Below, piece by piece: positions 26,511-34,794 of a DNA stretch of 64,000 nt (position 1 is the stretch's first letter; the number at the start of each line of letters is the position of its first letter). This DNA comes from Candidatus Poribacteria bacterium. GTDB taxonomy: Bacteria > Poribacteria > WGA-4E > WGA-3G. The stretch lies in assembly GCA_022825825.1 (NCBI GenBank), contig JAJDWA010000034.1:1-64000 (forward strand), given 5' to 3'. A program made the translations under genes and the position numbers. The notes below the pieces were generated by a model. That model had not been told where the DNA came from, made no database searches, and saw only the letters and a list, made by a program, of their open reading frames with translations.

Positions 26511-27344
26511 ATGAACAAAATACCCTTTATGAAACTCAGTGGTGCAGGAAACGACTTCGTCATCATCAACAATCTAAACCGAGTCGTTGATAGTACAGAT
26601 TCTGAATTCATGAATTTCGTTACAAAGGTATGCCAACGTAGAATGTCGGTTGGTGCTGATGGGGTGTTGCTTGTTGAACCGATAGAGGATGTTGATTTTC
26701 GGATGCGTTACTTCAATGCCGATGGTGGTGAGGTTGAAACCTGCGGAAACGGTGCACGCTGTATCTCCAAATTCGCTTACCTGAACGGTATTGTGTCGGA
26801 ACAGATGCGATTTCTGACGAATGCTGGCATTTATGAAGCCGAAGTAGTCGGTGATAATGTCAAAGTACGCATGAGTGACCCAACAGATATTCGGATTAAT
26901 GTCCCGCTTCGCCTGGAAGACGGTGTCCATAACGTAGGTTTTGCGAATAGTGGTGTACCGCATGTCGTATTCTTTGTAGACGATTTGGAAGCGACTGATG
27001 TTTTTGATCTCGGAGAACAAACCCGTTATCATAACGATTTTAAGCCCGCAGGTACCAATGCGAATTTTATCCATATCCACTCACAGGAACTGATTGAAAT
27101 TCGGACCTACGAACGGGGTGTTGAAAATGAGACACTCGCTTGTGGGACAGGTTCCATCGCTTCTGCTATTGTATCAGCAACCTTAGGCAAGGTCAAATCA
27201 CCTGTTTCTGTCAAAACAGCAAGCGGTGTTGTTTTAAAAATTCATTTTGATTTGGAAAATGATGCGGCAAAAAATGTCTATCTTGAAGGCGATGCGCGCG
27301 TTATATTTGCAGGCGAACTTACATCGGAAGCATGGGACTATTAG
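26511..27344 (+). CDS. dapF: Diaminopimelate epimerase
   Basis: A 277-residue enzyme that converts LL- to meso-diaminopimelate for lysine and peptidoglycan. I use the ATG at 26511 because AAGGA lies six bases upstream; an in-frame TTG six bases earlier is less likely. The paired catalytic cysteines are Cys78 in VETCGNGARC and Cys211 in TLACGTGS, and the opening KLSGAGNDFV is the family signature. Two mirror-image domains are present in full. dapA follows after 48 bp, so lysine-pathway genes are grouped. Confidence 0.97.
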   Translation: MNKIPFMKLSGAGNDFVIINNLNRVVDSTDSEFMNFVTKVCQRRMSVGADGVLLVEPIEDVDFRMRYFNADGGEVETCGNGARCISKFAYLNGIVSEQMRFLTNAGIYEAEVVGDNVKVRMSDPTDIRINVPLRLEDGVHNVGFANSGVPHVVFFVDDLEATDVFDLGEQTRYHNDFKPAGTNANFIHIHSQELIEIRTYERGVENETLACGTGSIASAIVSATLGKVKSPVSVKTASGVVLKIHFDLENDAAKNVYLEGDARVIFAGELTSEAWDY

Positions 27345-27392
27345 AAATAATGGTACACGCTAATGTGTCATAGTTATCAAGGAGGGATTTAA

Positions 27393-28268
27393 ATGTTTGA
27401 GGGCTCTTATGTTGCACTCGTCACACCATTTAAGGACGATGAATCGTTAGATGAAGCAAAACTCAAAGAACTGATTCAGTTTCAGATTGAAGGCGGCACA
27501 CACGGCATCGTCCCGTGTGGGACAACAGGTGAATCCCCCGCACTCTCTGAGACTGAACACGATAGAGTCATAGAAATCACCGTTGAAACGGTGGGCGGTC
27601 GGTTACCTGTTATCGCCGGGACTGGCTCTAACTCAACGACACGTACACTGCGTGCTACAGAACACGCTAAAGCCGCGGGGGCAGATGCCGCACTTATTGT
27701 CACCCCTTACTACAATAAACCGACACAAGAAGGTTTATACGCGCACTATATGAAAGTAGCCGATACGGTTGACATCCCGATTGTTGTATACAACGTTCCC
27801 GGACGATGCGGCACAGACATCCTCTCACCCACGATTGCACGTCTTGCTGATCATCCGAACATCGTCGCGCTCAAAGAAGCGACTGGTGAACTCAAACGCG
27901 CAAGTGAAGTTGTCAATCTATGTCCCGAAGATTTCGTTGTGCTATCAGGTGATGATGTTAACACACTTCCAATTATGGCAGTAGGTGGAAAAGGAGTTAT
28001 CTCGGTTGTCGCAAACATTGCCCCTTCTGATGTAGCAGAAATGTGCAACGCATTCCATGCTGGAAATCTTGAACTTGCTCGGAAACTCCACTATAAAACC
28101 TTGCCGTTAGCGGTTAATCTGTTTATTGAAACGAATCCTATTCCGGCGAAAACAGCATTAATGCTGATGGGCAAACTCAACGGAAAAGTCCGACTCCCAC
28201 TTGCACCGATGGTATCTGCGAATCTCGAATCTCTTCGTAAGACGCTGTCGGAAACAGGATTGATTTAA
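27393..28268 (+). CDS. dapA: 4-hydroxy-tetrahydrodipicolinate synthase
   Basis: A 291-residue TIM-barrel aldolase that condenses pyruvate with aspartate semialdehyde in lysine/diaminopimelate synthesis. A strong AAGGAGG precedes the ATG. Catalytic residues are visible: Thr44/Thr45 in CGTTGE, Tyr107 and Tyr133 (VVYNVPGRCG, with Arg138) and the Schiff-base Lys161 in VALKEATG. Length matches the family. It forms a pair with dapF. Confidence 0.97.
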   Translation: MFEGSYVALVTPFKDDESLDEAKLKELIQFQIEGGTHGIVPCGTTGESPALSETEHDRVIEITVETVGGRLPVIAGTGSNSTTRTLRATEHAKAAGADAALIVTPYYNKPTQEGLYAHYMKVADTVDIPIVVYNVPGRCGTDILSPTIARLADHPNIVALKEATGELKRASEVVNLCPEDFVVLSGDDVNTLPIMAVGGKGVISVVANIAPSDVAEMCNAFHAGNLELARKLHYKTLPLAVNLFIETNPIPAKTALMLMGKLNGKVRLPLAPMVSANLESLRKTLSETGLI

Positions 28269-28275
28269 TCGTGCT

Positions 28276-28635
28276 ATGGAAAATAAAAGTAGATTGTTTG
28301 ATACCGGTACAAATAAGACTCGAGGATATTTTTCCCAGTCTTCCATAAAGTGGTTTTCACTGTTTTTTATCGGTCTCTCAACATTCATTTGGTCTATAGC
28401 CCTTGATTGGAATCTGGTGGAATCGTGGATTCCATTATCCATATTTATTGTGGTGTTAGTTGCGAATGTGATTCCTATAACGTTTTTTGTGTCTTTCAGC
28501 GGAAGACACAAAACTACCAATAGATTTTCTCGAACCTATCCTTATTTCAACGCATTATTATATGTTGGATTTACTATTATTGCTGCACTAACCGGTTGGT
28601 TTGGTGGGACATTGATCAGTAAGTTCATAGATTAG
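28276..28635 (+). CDS. Small membrane protein, unknown
   Basis: A 119-residue protein that begins eight bases after dapA, with a weak ribosome site. It has three hydrophobic segments (about 30-46, 53-76 and 94-115), the last ending ALTGWFGGTLISKFID, and a basic loop SGRHKTTNRFSRTY between the second and third. I do not recognise a family. Position suggests cotranscription with dapFA. Confidence 0.65.
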   Translation: MENKSRLFDTGTNKTRGYFSQSSIKWFSLFFIGLSTFIWSIALDWNLVESWIPLSIFIVVLVANVIPITFFVSFSGRHKTTNRFSRTYPYFNALLYVGFTIIAALTGWFGGTLISKFID

Positions 28636-28744
28636 TAGCTATAGAAAATTTTATATGGTAATGCCGCTCCTATATCTGAATTTTTGAATTGGAATAAGGG
28701 TATATTTTTTAAAGCACCTTTACGCATCAATTTAGCGGGCCACA

Positions 28745-28830
28745 CCCCTGGTAGACGCGTTTTCTAAACGCGCCGTTAGGCAATCTCCAGTACAGATTTA
28801 GGCGCGTTTCCAAAACGCGTCTACCAGGGG
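28745..28830. repeat. 30-bp inverted repeat around a short spacer
   Basis: Arms of 30 bases (28745-28774 and 28801-28830), beginning CCCCTGGTAGACGCGTTTT, match with two differences and enclose 26 bases. It has the same plan as the inner part of the element at 19549-19662, with the GGTAG...CGC hairpin doubled in opposite orientations. It lies in the 275-bp gap before the sulfatase-fold gene and has no coding content. Confidence 0.75.
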
Positions 28831-28910
28831 GTCCTAAATCGGGCTGAGAAGCCTACGGGATTTATCAAACTCACATTAAAATAGATTCATAAATATCTTG
28901 GAGGTAATAT

Positions 28911-30299
28911 ATGAGTTGGAACATTGTTGTTGTTGTTTCAGATACGCTTCGGACAGCATATTTAAGTCCGTATGGTAACGATTGGGTTCGGACGCCGAAT
29001 TTGCAGCGTTTCGCTGAAGAGGGTGTCCGATTTACGAATGCACACCCGGAATGCTTACCAACAATTCCGACACGCCGCACACTACATACAGGTAGACGTG
29101 TCTATCCATTCAGTTCTTATAATCCTGTCCCATGGGACAACGTTTATACCCCTGGTTGGCAACCGATGTCTTCGGATGAACCGGCAATTGCAGAGTCGCT
29201 TGTCCGAAATGGCTATCACACAGGTTTTTTCGCGGATGTGCCACACTATTTTGTGCCGGGGATGAACTTTACACGAGGATTCCGTCAGTGGCAGTTTGTC
29301 CGAGGGCAGGCAGAAGACAGATACCGTGGCGGTGCACATGTTGATCCAAAACAGGTAAAACGATATCGTGGGAATGAAGGTAGAATACGTTCTCATATTA
29401 TGAACGTACAACCGGAACGTGAAGAAGAAAACTGGCCCACTGCGCGATTGTTCCGTGCTGCAATTGAATTTGTTGAACATAACCATGAAAACACACCTTT
29501 CTATCTATATGTAGACGGATTCACGCCACACGAAACATGGGAAGCACCTGTCCATTACTACGACCTCTACGGTAGCAGAGAAGATCGAGAACCGATCTGT
29601 CTCAACCTGCCCTACGGTTCGCTTAAAGATGAAGAACTTGAAGAGCGTTTGCCAAGTGTCAAAGCAAACTATGCAGGCTTGGTAACTCTTGTGGATACGT
29701 GGTTTGGAAGGTTAGTGGATACGATTGATCGGCTTGGACTACGCGATAACACCTTGATTATCTTCTTGAGCGACCACGGCACTAACTTCGCTGAAAATCC
29801 TGATAAAGCTACTGGAAAACCTGCGAACTTCATGTATCCCGGTACAATGGATATTCCGCTTTTAGTTCGGCATCCTTCTGGTGTTAACGCTGGTACAACG
29901 TGTGATGAATTTGTGTATACACTTGATGTGCCTGCTACCGTCATGGCAGCAAGCGAAGTTGAACCTGCAGGTGAGATTCAGGGACAAAGTCTACTTCCCC
30001 TCGTTGAAGGAAAAAGCGGATTTACGTCACGTGAATACCTCACTTGTCGCTATGTCAACTCCGTTTGGTATAAAGACGCGAAGAGTTGGTATTTCTCAAG
30101 CGTTGATCTCAATAGTGGCACACGTCTCTTTGACCTTGAAGCAGATCCTACATGTCAAGATGACATTACGGATCAAGGTGCAGAACGGATTTCACTTGCA
30201 CATGAACGTATTTTAGCCGATGCAGGTGGACACTTACCACACTATAAACGTCAGGGCAGAACGGATGCCCTTGGCAGGCCGCAGTTTGCTGAAGAGTAG
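28911..30299 (+). CDS. Sulfatase-fold hydrolase with Thr at the nucleophile site
   Basis: A 462-residue member of the alkaline phosphatase/sulfatase superfamily, predicted cytosolic (no signal peptide). GGAGG precedes the ATG. The metal site opens with VVVVSDTLRTAY (Asp11) and a later site is LSDHGTNF. Where sulfatases have C/S-x-P-S-R, the aligned segment is T51-I-P-T-R followed by RTLHTGR, so the residue made into formylglycine is threonine here. Cys48 is three residues too early. Threonine is the nucleophile in phosphodiesterases of the same superfamily, so the enzyme may hydrolyse phosphodiesters or phosphonates rather than sulfate esters. Substrate unknown. Confidence 0.85.
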   Translation: MSWNIVVVVSDTLRTAYLSPYGNDWVRTPNLQRFAEEGVRFTNAHPECLPTIPTRRTLHTGRRVYPFSSYNPVPWDNVYTPGWQPMSSDEPAIAESLVRNGYHTGFFADVPHYFVPGMNFTRGFRQWQFVRGQAEDRYRGGAHVDPKQVKRYRGNEGRIRSHIMNVQPEREEENWPTARLFRAAIEFVEHNHENTPFYLYVDGFTPHETWEAPVHYYDLYGSREDREPICLNLPYGSLKDEELEERLPSVKANYAGLVTLVDTWFGRLVDTIDRLGLRDNTLIIFLSDHGTNFAENPDKATGKPANFMYPGTMDIPLLVRHPSGVNAGTTCDEFVYTLDVPATVMAASEVEPAGEIQGQSLLPLVEGKSGFTSREYLTCRYVNSVWYKDAKSWYFSSVDLNSGTRLFDLEADPTCQDDITDQGAERISLAHERILADAGGHLPHYKRQGRTDALGRPQFAEE

Positions 30300-30330
30300 T
30301 TTTATATAGGGCAGTTGCACAGGAGGAAAC

Positions 30331-30729
30331 ATGAACATCATTTCAAAAGAGATTCAGTTCCATTGGAGTGCTGTGCAACCGCTCTTTTCAATTCGTAATG
30401 AGAATGAATACGATAAAGCCGTAGCAACGTTAAACGGGTTGATTGACGAAGTGGGAACAGATGAAAAACACCCACTCTATGAACTTCTTGATACGCTTGG
30501 CACAGTGATACATGCCTATGAAGATAAACACCACCTAATTCCCGAATGTAGTGGTGTTGAAATATTAAAATTCTTAATGGAGGAACATCAACTTAAACCA
30601 TCAGATTTGCCTGAACTTGGCACCCCAAGTGCCGTTCTCGCAATCCTTGATGGTGAAAGTGATTTAACGGTCAAACATGTGCATGCTTTAGCAGCAAGGT
30701 TTCATGTAGCCCCCGCGGTTTTTGTATAA
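30331..30729 (+). CDS. HigA-like antitoxin/transcriptional regulator, no toxin adjacent
   Basis: A 132-residue protein of the COG5499 HigA type. The N-terminal half reads EYDKAVATLNGLIDEVG... HAYEDKHH, the family opening, and residues 87-132 form a helix-turn-helix (EILKFLMEEHQLKPSDLPEL then VLAILDGESDLTVKHVHALA). A Shine-Dalgarno CAGGAGG precedes the ATG. HigA normally follows HigB, but the upstream gene is the sulfatase-fold protein and the downstream ones encode secreted lectin-like proteins, so this copy is an orphan. It could regulate the downstream cassette or silence a HigB elsewhere, such as that at 52651. Confidence 0.8.
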   Translation: MNIISKEIQFHWSAVQPLFSIRNENEYDKAVATLNGLIDEVGTDEKHPLYELLDTLGTVIHAYEDKHHLIPECSGVEILKFLMEEHQLKPSDLPELGTPSAVLAILDGESDLTVKHVHALAARFHVAPAVFV

Positions 30730-30795
30730 TCATAAAAAATCCGTTTAAGAAATGGACAAATGTTAGGTTAAACTTGCCTAAAAGGAGATTAAGTT

Positions 30796-32013
30796 ATGAC
30801 ACGTTTACATTTCAAAGAATTCCTTATTTTAATGTTTGTTGTTATGATAGTGCTTACATTTGCTATCTCTTGGCATGCCACTGCACAGGAAACTATGTCA
30901 AGTATTTCCGGTAAAGTAATAGATGAAAACGGGAAACCGGTTGTAGGTCTTAAACTTGCTATAAAACCTGTTAAGGTTGATTTTCGGGGTGACATGCCAG
31001 CGCGCAAACCCTTTTTATCTTGGTTACGCTCGGTGACTGATACTGAAGGACGTTTCTCTTTTCTAAATATAGACCCAGTTTCATCACAATTTGCGATGTT
31101 CCCCGAACATGGGTCTGATTATGAGATTATTTCTCTGTCAATCGGTGACTTAACCTTTCAGTCTACGGCATTTCGTGGCGGTCTGGGAACGAATTTTGGG
31201 AAATTGACCTTTGCAGTTGATCCTGGCAATCACCTTGAAAATGCAATTGTGAACGTAAAAACGCCTCGGACGAGGATCCGTGGACGCGTTCTTTTACAAG
31301 ATGGCACACCACTTGCAAATGAGGAGTTAGGGCTTTTAGTTAGTCATTATCAACGGTCTCCAGGGGGTAGAGGCGGTGGAGGCGGAAGTTCAGGAAGAAA
31401 TGTAAAGACTGATAACCAAGGTTATTTTGTAACATACAATGCAGAAGCACCTGCCGAAAACACCGTAAAGATGACTTATAAAGGGATGGTCGCACAGTCG
31501 GAAAAGATCATCTTAAACGAGGGTGAACGTTACGATGACCTCGTGTTTGTACTCAAAAACATTGATAGAACGAAAGCACGACAGGGAATTTGGTTAGTGA
31601 ATCCTGAAAATGGGCACGGATACAAAAAGATTGCGTGTGATAGTTGGGAAGATGCCAAAGCAAAAGCCGCTGCTGCGAACGCACATCTCGTTGCCATTAA
31701 CGACGAAGCGGAACAGAAATGGTTGGAAGGGCTATTTCCTGAGAAAGCGTTTTTTTGGATCGGGTTGCGCGTGCCTGAAGACGAAACTTCATGGCAGTGG
31801 GATAATGGACAACCGCTCACCTACACGAATTGGAGAAACTCACCGAAACCTGATTTTACTGCTGTGAATGAAAGTAAAGACCCCTTCGCTATGGGATTCT
31901 ATTCGAAAAAATGGATGGTAATCGGATCTAATAGTCCATTTTTGTCTTCAGTGAAACAAGCAATCCTTGAAAAAGAGGGGTTAAACGTGCCTAAACCACA
32001 GGCAGAGAAGTAA
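30796..32013 (+). CDS. Secreted protein with CnaB-like and C-type-lectin-like domains, type A copy 1
   Basis: A 405-residue exported protein: signal peptide at about 1-32, then a carboxypeptidase-regulatory/CnaB-like beta domain (SSISGKVIDENGKPVVGLK), a second such domain around ITRIRGRVL-like text at about 155, a glycine-rich stretch RGGGGGSSGR near 194 and a C-terminal lectin-like domain from about 262. That domain opens WLVNPENGHGYKKIACDSWE, continues through AHLVAINDEAEQKWLE and has the WIGL and WQWDNGQPLTYTNW signatures of C-type-lectin folds, but lacks the paired cysteines. Probably binds a glycan or protein at the cell surface. First of four tandem copies; most similar to the gene at 33563. 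Confidence 0.82.
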   Translation: MTRLHFKEFLILMFVVMIVLTFAISWHATAQETMSSISGKVIDENGKPVVGLKLAIKPVKVDFRGDMPARKPFLSWLRSVTDTEGRFSFLNIDPVSSQFAMFPEHGSDYEIISLSIGDLTFQSTAFRGGLGTNFGKLTFAVDPGNHLENAIVNVKTPRTRIRGRVLLQDGTPLANEELGLLVSHYQRSPGGRGGGGGSSGRNVKTDNQGYFVTYNAEAPAENTVKMTYKGMVAQSEKIILNEGERYDDLVFVLKNIDRTKARQGIWLVNPENGHGYKKIACDSWEDAKAKAAAANAHLVAINDEAEQKWLEGLFPEKAFFWIGLRVPEDETSWQWDNGQPLTYTNWRNSPKPDFTAVNESKDPFAMGFYSKKWMVIGSNSPFLSSVKQAILEKEGLNVPKPQAEK

Positions 32014-32081
32014 TGCTGGCGGTTTATGTTGCTTTTATTGCTTAACAATACTTATTAGTGAACCTTAAGGAGGAATTTATC

Positions 32082-33506
32082 ATGACTCTCTTACGCATCA
32101 GCAAAAATCCAATTTCAGTATTAACATTAATTAGTGTATTTTTTCTTGCAGTTGCCAACATTAGTCTTGCTGAGGAAAATCCTTCAACGTTATCAGGCCG
32201 TGTAATTTCCGCAGATGGTGAACCCGTTGCCGAAACACCTATTGCACTCTTTCACGTCAAAATTAGAGAAGATGCAGAATTGGATACATTATACGACAAG
32301 ACGCTGTATCCTTTTCTCCGGCAGCGACCATCCTCGCCCAATATGCCAGCCCATGTCCGCCAACGTATGATGGGAAAAGTTCCTAATGAACAAGAAATGC
32401 AAACACATCCACCTTTTCTAAAAACCGTTACCGATTCAGAAGGACGTTTTACTTTTACAGAGATAGCCTCTGGATTAGCTCAAATTATGGTCTTGCATGC
32501 CAATCCTCCGAAAAAAGAGCCGCAACCGCCAGGCCGTGAACACCTCAGTTATACGCCTCCACCTGCGATAAAATTCATTAAGTTCGGCAAGGTTGCGTTC
32601 TATCCGCATGATTTCTCTTACTCACCTGAAACGGGGGGCGTTACGTTTGCTATCAAACCTGGAGCAAAAATAGAAAACGTAGAGGTAATAATGGGAACTA
32701 ATGTGAGAAATGCACTTTTAATCCAGGGCAAAATCGTATTCAAGGATGGCACACCACTTGCCAACGCATCCCTTAAAGTCAATATAGGAATGTTAGATGT
32801 AGGGGACACAGAAGGAGATGCCTTCAGTCGCCCGATTCAGACTGATGCAAATGGAGATTTCCGACTCTCCGTGTTCACATCCGGAATTTATTCTTTGTCA
32901 ATTGAATACCTCGGACTCTCTGCAATCGCAGATATGTTTATCCTAAAAGAAGGTGAACCATATCAAGGCGTGGTTATGACACTGAACGGTAATACTAACG
33001 AACTTGCTGAGCGACCTCCAGAAAACGATGACACAGAGGAGAATCGTTATCGCTACGAACCCGATATTCCCAAGGTATGGATCGTTAATCCTGAAAACGG
33101 GCATGCATACAAGGCCGTTAGGTGTGGGAATCGAGAGGAAGCACAAACGAAAGCGGATGCTGAAGATGCACATCTCGTCACAATTACAAGTGAAGCAGAG
33201 CAGCTATGGCTTGAGGTCGCTTTTGGAAATCAACCGTATTGGCTTGGATTGACTTATGCCGCCTTCGGGAGCAAATGGCAGTGGGATACAGGTGAACCTC
33301 TCACGTTTACAAATTGGACATTAGAGGATTTATCTGATCCCTTCGCTTCATCCCGTTTTAGGGGCGGTGAAGAGAGAAATTTCGCCATTATGTCGAGCGA
33401 TGGACAGTGGAAGGCAGTTGGAGCGGAGGGCGGATTCAGAGATAGGGTACGGATGGCAGTCATTGAAAAAGATGGTATGCGCGCAAAGAAACTGGATGTG
33501 GAATAA
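32082..33506 (+). CDS. Secreted protein with CnaB-like and C-type-lectin-like domains, type B copy 1
   Basis: A 474-residue exported protein starting at the ATG at 32082 with AAGGAGG upstream; a GTG 24 bases earlier would be poorly placed. After a signal peptide it has the opening STLSGRVISADGEPVAETP, a proline-rich middle with PPPAIKFIKFGKVAFYPHD, a second beta domain beginning IQGKIVFKDGTPLANAS, and a lectin-like domain from about 345 (WIVNPENGHAYKAVRC, WLGLTYAAFGSKWQWDTGEPLTFTNW). It lacks the glycine-rich stretch of type A. The closest relative is the gene at 34795. Surface binding is inferred. Confidence 0.82.
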   Translation: MTLLRISKNPISVLTLISVFFLAVANISLAEENPSTLSGRVISADGEPVAETPIALFHVKIREDAELDTLYDKTLYPFLRQRPSSPNMPAHVRQRMMGKVPNEQEMQTHPPFLKTVTDSEGRFTFTEIASGLAQIMVLHANPPKKEPQPPGREHLSYTPPPAIKFIKFGKVAFYPHDFSYSPETGGVTFAIKPGAKIENVEVIMGTNVRNALLIQGKIVFKDGTPLANASLKVNIGMLDVGDTEGDAFSRPIQTDANGDFRLSVFTSGIYSLSIEYLGLSAIADMFILKEGEPYQGVVMTLNGNTNELAERPPENDDTEENRYRYEPDIPKVWIVNPENGHAYKAVRCGNREEAQTKADAEDAHLVTITSEAEQLWLEVAFGNQPYWLGLTYAAFGSKWQWDTGEPLTFTNWTLEDLSDPFASSRFRGGEERNFAIMSSDGQWKAVGAEGGFRDRVRMAVIEKDGMRAKKLDVE

Positions 33507-33562
33507 TAACCTACTCATATCCACATGAGTGGTAATTCTTACACTGTAAAGGAGATATTGTT

Positions 33563-34774
33563 ATGGCACGTTCAAATTTCAGGATATCCCACCTCACGAT
33601 TATTGCAATAACTTTTTTACTTACCTTTACCATCTCTTGGAACGTTGCTGCCCAGAAAACCTTGTCAAGTCTTTCCGGTCGCGTTATAGACGCGGACGGA
33701 AAACCCGTTGCGGGTCTAAAACTTGCTATCAAACCGGTTAAATTTAGTATCGGCATAAATCGTGATCTAAAACAATGCACACCTTTCCCATCGTGGTTAC
33801 GGGTTGTTACTGACTCGGAGGGGCGTTTCTCTTTCCACAATATAGACCCAGTTTCCTCACAATTCACGATGTTTCCTGAACACGGTTCAGATTATGAAAT
33901 TATATCTGTCGGAATCGGTGATTTAACAATATATTCCACAGCATATCGTCAAAATTTTCCAATTTGGTTCGGGAAACTAACATTTTCCGTTGAACCGGGG
34001 GAGCATCTTGAGAATGTGATAGTCAACGTAAAAGCTCCCAGAATGCGTATTCGTGGACGCGTGCTATCAGAAGATGGAATACCAATTGCAAATGAGCAGT
34101 TTTGGCTCACTGTTGTTTCTTTTCGTCCTTCTCCATCAGGAAGAGGTGGGGGCGGCGGAAGTTCAGGTAAAAATGTAAAGACTGATAACCAAGGTTACTT
34201 CGTAACATATTATCCCCGTGGACATAGAGAATATACTTTGAAGGTAGCCTATCAGGGAATGTTCGCGCAGTCAGAAAAAATTACCCTTGAAGCAGGAGAA
34301 CGGCACGACGATCTCGTTTTCATCCTAAAAAATATAGCAAGAAAAAAAGCACGTGAGGCAGTGTGGATAGTGAATCCAGCCAACGGTAATGCCTATAAGA
34401 AAATCCAGTGCAATAGTCGGGATGACGCGAAGGCAAAAGCCGAAGCAGAAAACGCTTATCTTGTTGCAATTAATGATGAAGCGGAACAGGAATGGTTGGA
34501 AGAACTCTTTTCTTATAAAACGTTTTTTTGGATTGGATTGAACCTGTCCGAAGATGAAACATCATGGCAGTGGGATAATGGACAACCACTCATCTATACG
34601 AATTGGAGAACCGGACTTAAACCTGCTGATGAAGAAACGGTTGCAGTTGCTTTGGAATTTTCTGCAAAACGGTGGGTGGTAATCGGTCCCAAAAGTCCAT
34701 TCCTGCCTGCAGTGAAGCATGCAATCCTTGAAAAAGATAAGATAGATATGCCTACACCGAAAGGGATAAAGTAA
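33563..34774 (+). CDS. Secreted protein with CnaB-like and C-type-lectin-like domains, type A copy 2
   Basis: A 403-residue paralogue of the protein at 30796 with the same order: signal peptide, CnaB-like opening SSLSGRVIDADGKPVAGLK, beta domain, RGGGGGSSGK stretch followed by NVKTDNQGYFVTY, then the lectin-like domain with WIVNPANGNAYKKI, WIGLNLSEDETSWQWDNGQP and YTNWR. Differences from copy 1 are concentrated in the loops near WIGL and at the end, the places where ligand specificity usually resides. A GGAGAT site precedes the ATG. Confidence 0.82.
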   Translation: MARSNFRISHLTIIAITFLLTFTISWNVAAQKTLSSLSGRVIDADGKPVAGLKLAIKPVKFSIGINRDLKQCTPFPSWLRVVTDSEGRFSFHNIDPVSSQFTMFPEHGSDYEIISVGIGDLTIYSTAYRQNFPIWFGKLTFSVEPGEHLENVIVNVKAPRMRIRGRVLSEDGIPIANEQFWLTVVSFRPSPSGRGGGGGSSGKNVKTDNQGYFVTYYPRGHREYTLKVAYQGMFAQSEKITLEAGERHDDLVFILKNIARKKAREAVWIVNPANGNAYKKIQCNSRDDAKAKAEAENAYLVAINDEAEQEWLEELFSYKTFFWIGLNLSEDETSWQWDNGQPLIYTNWRTGLKPADEETVAVALEFSAKRWVVIGPKSPFLPAVKHAILEKDKIDMPTPKGIK

Positions 34775-34794
34775 ATTCTTAGGAGTAAACCATC

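Noticed and set aside
26574-27080. 168-residue frame on the minus strand inside dapF
   Set aside because: Antisense to a conserved gene and without family similarity.
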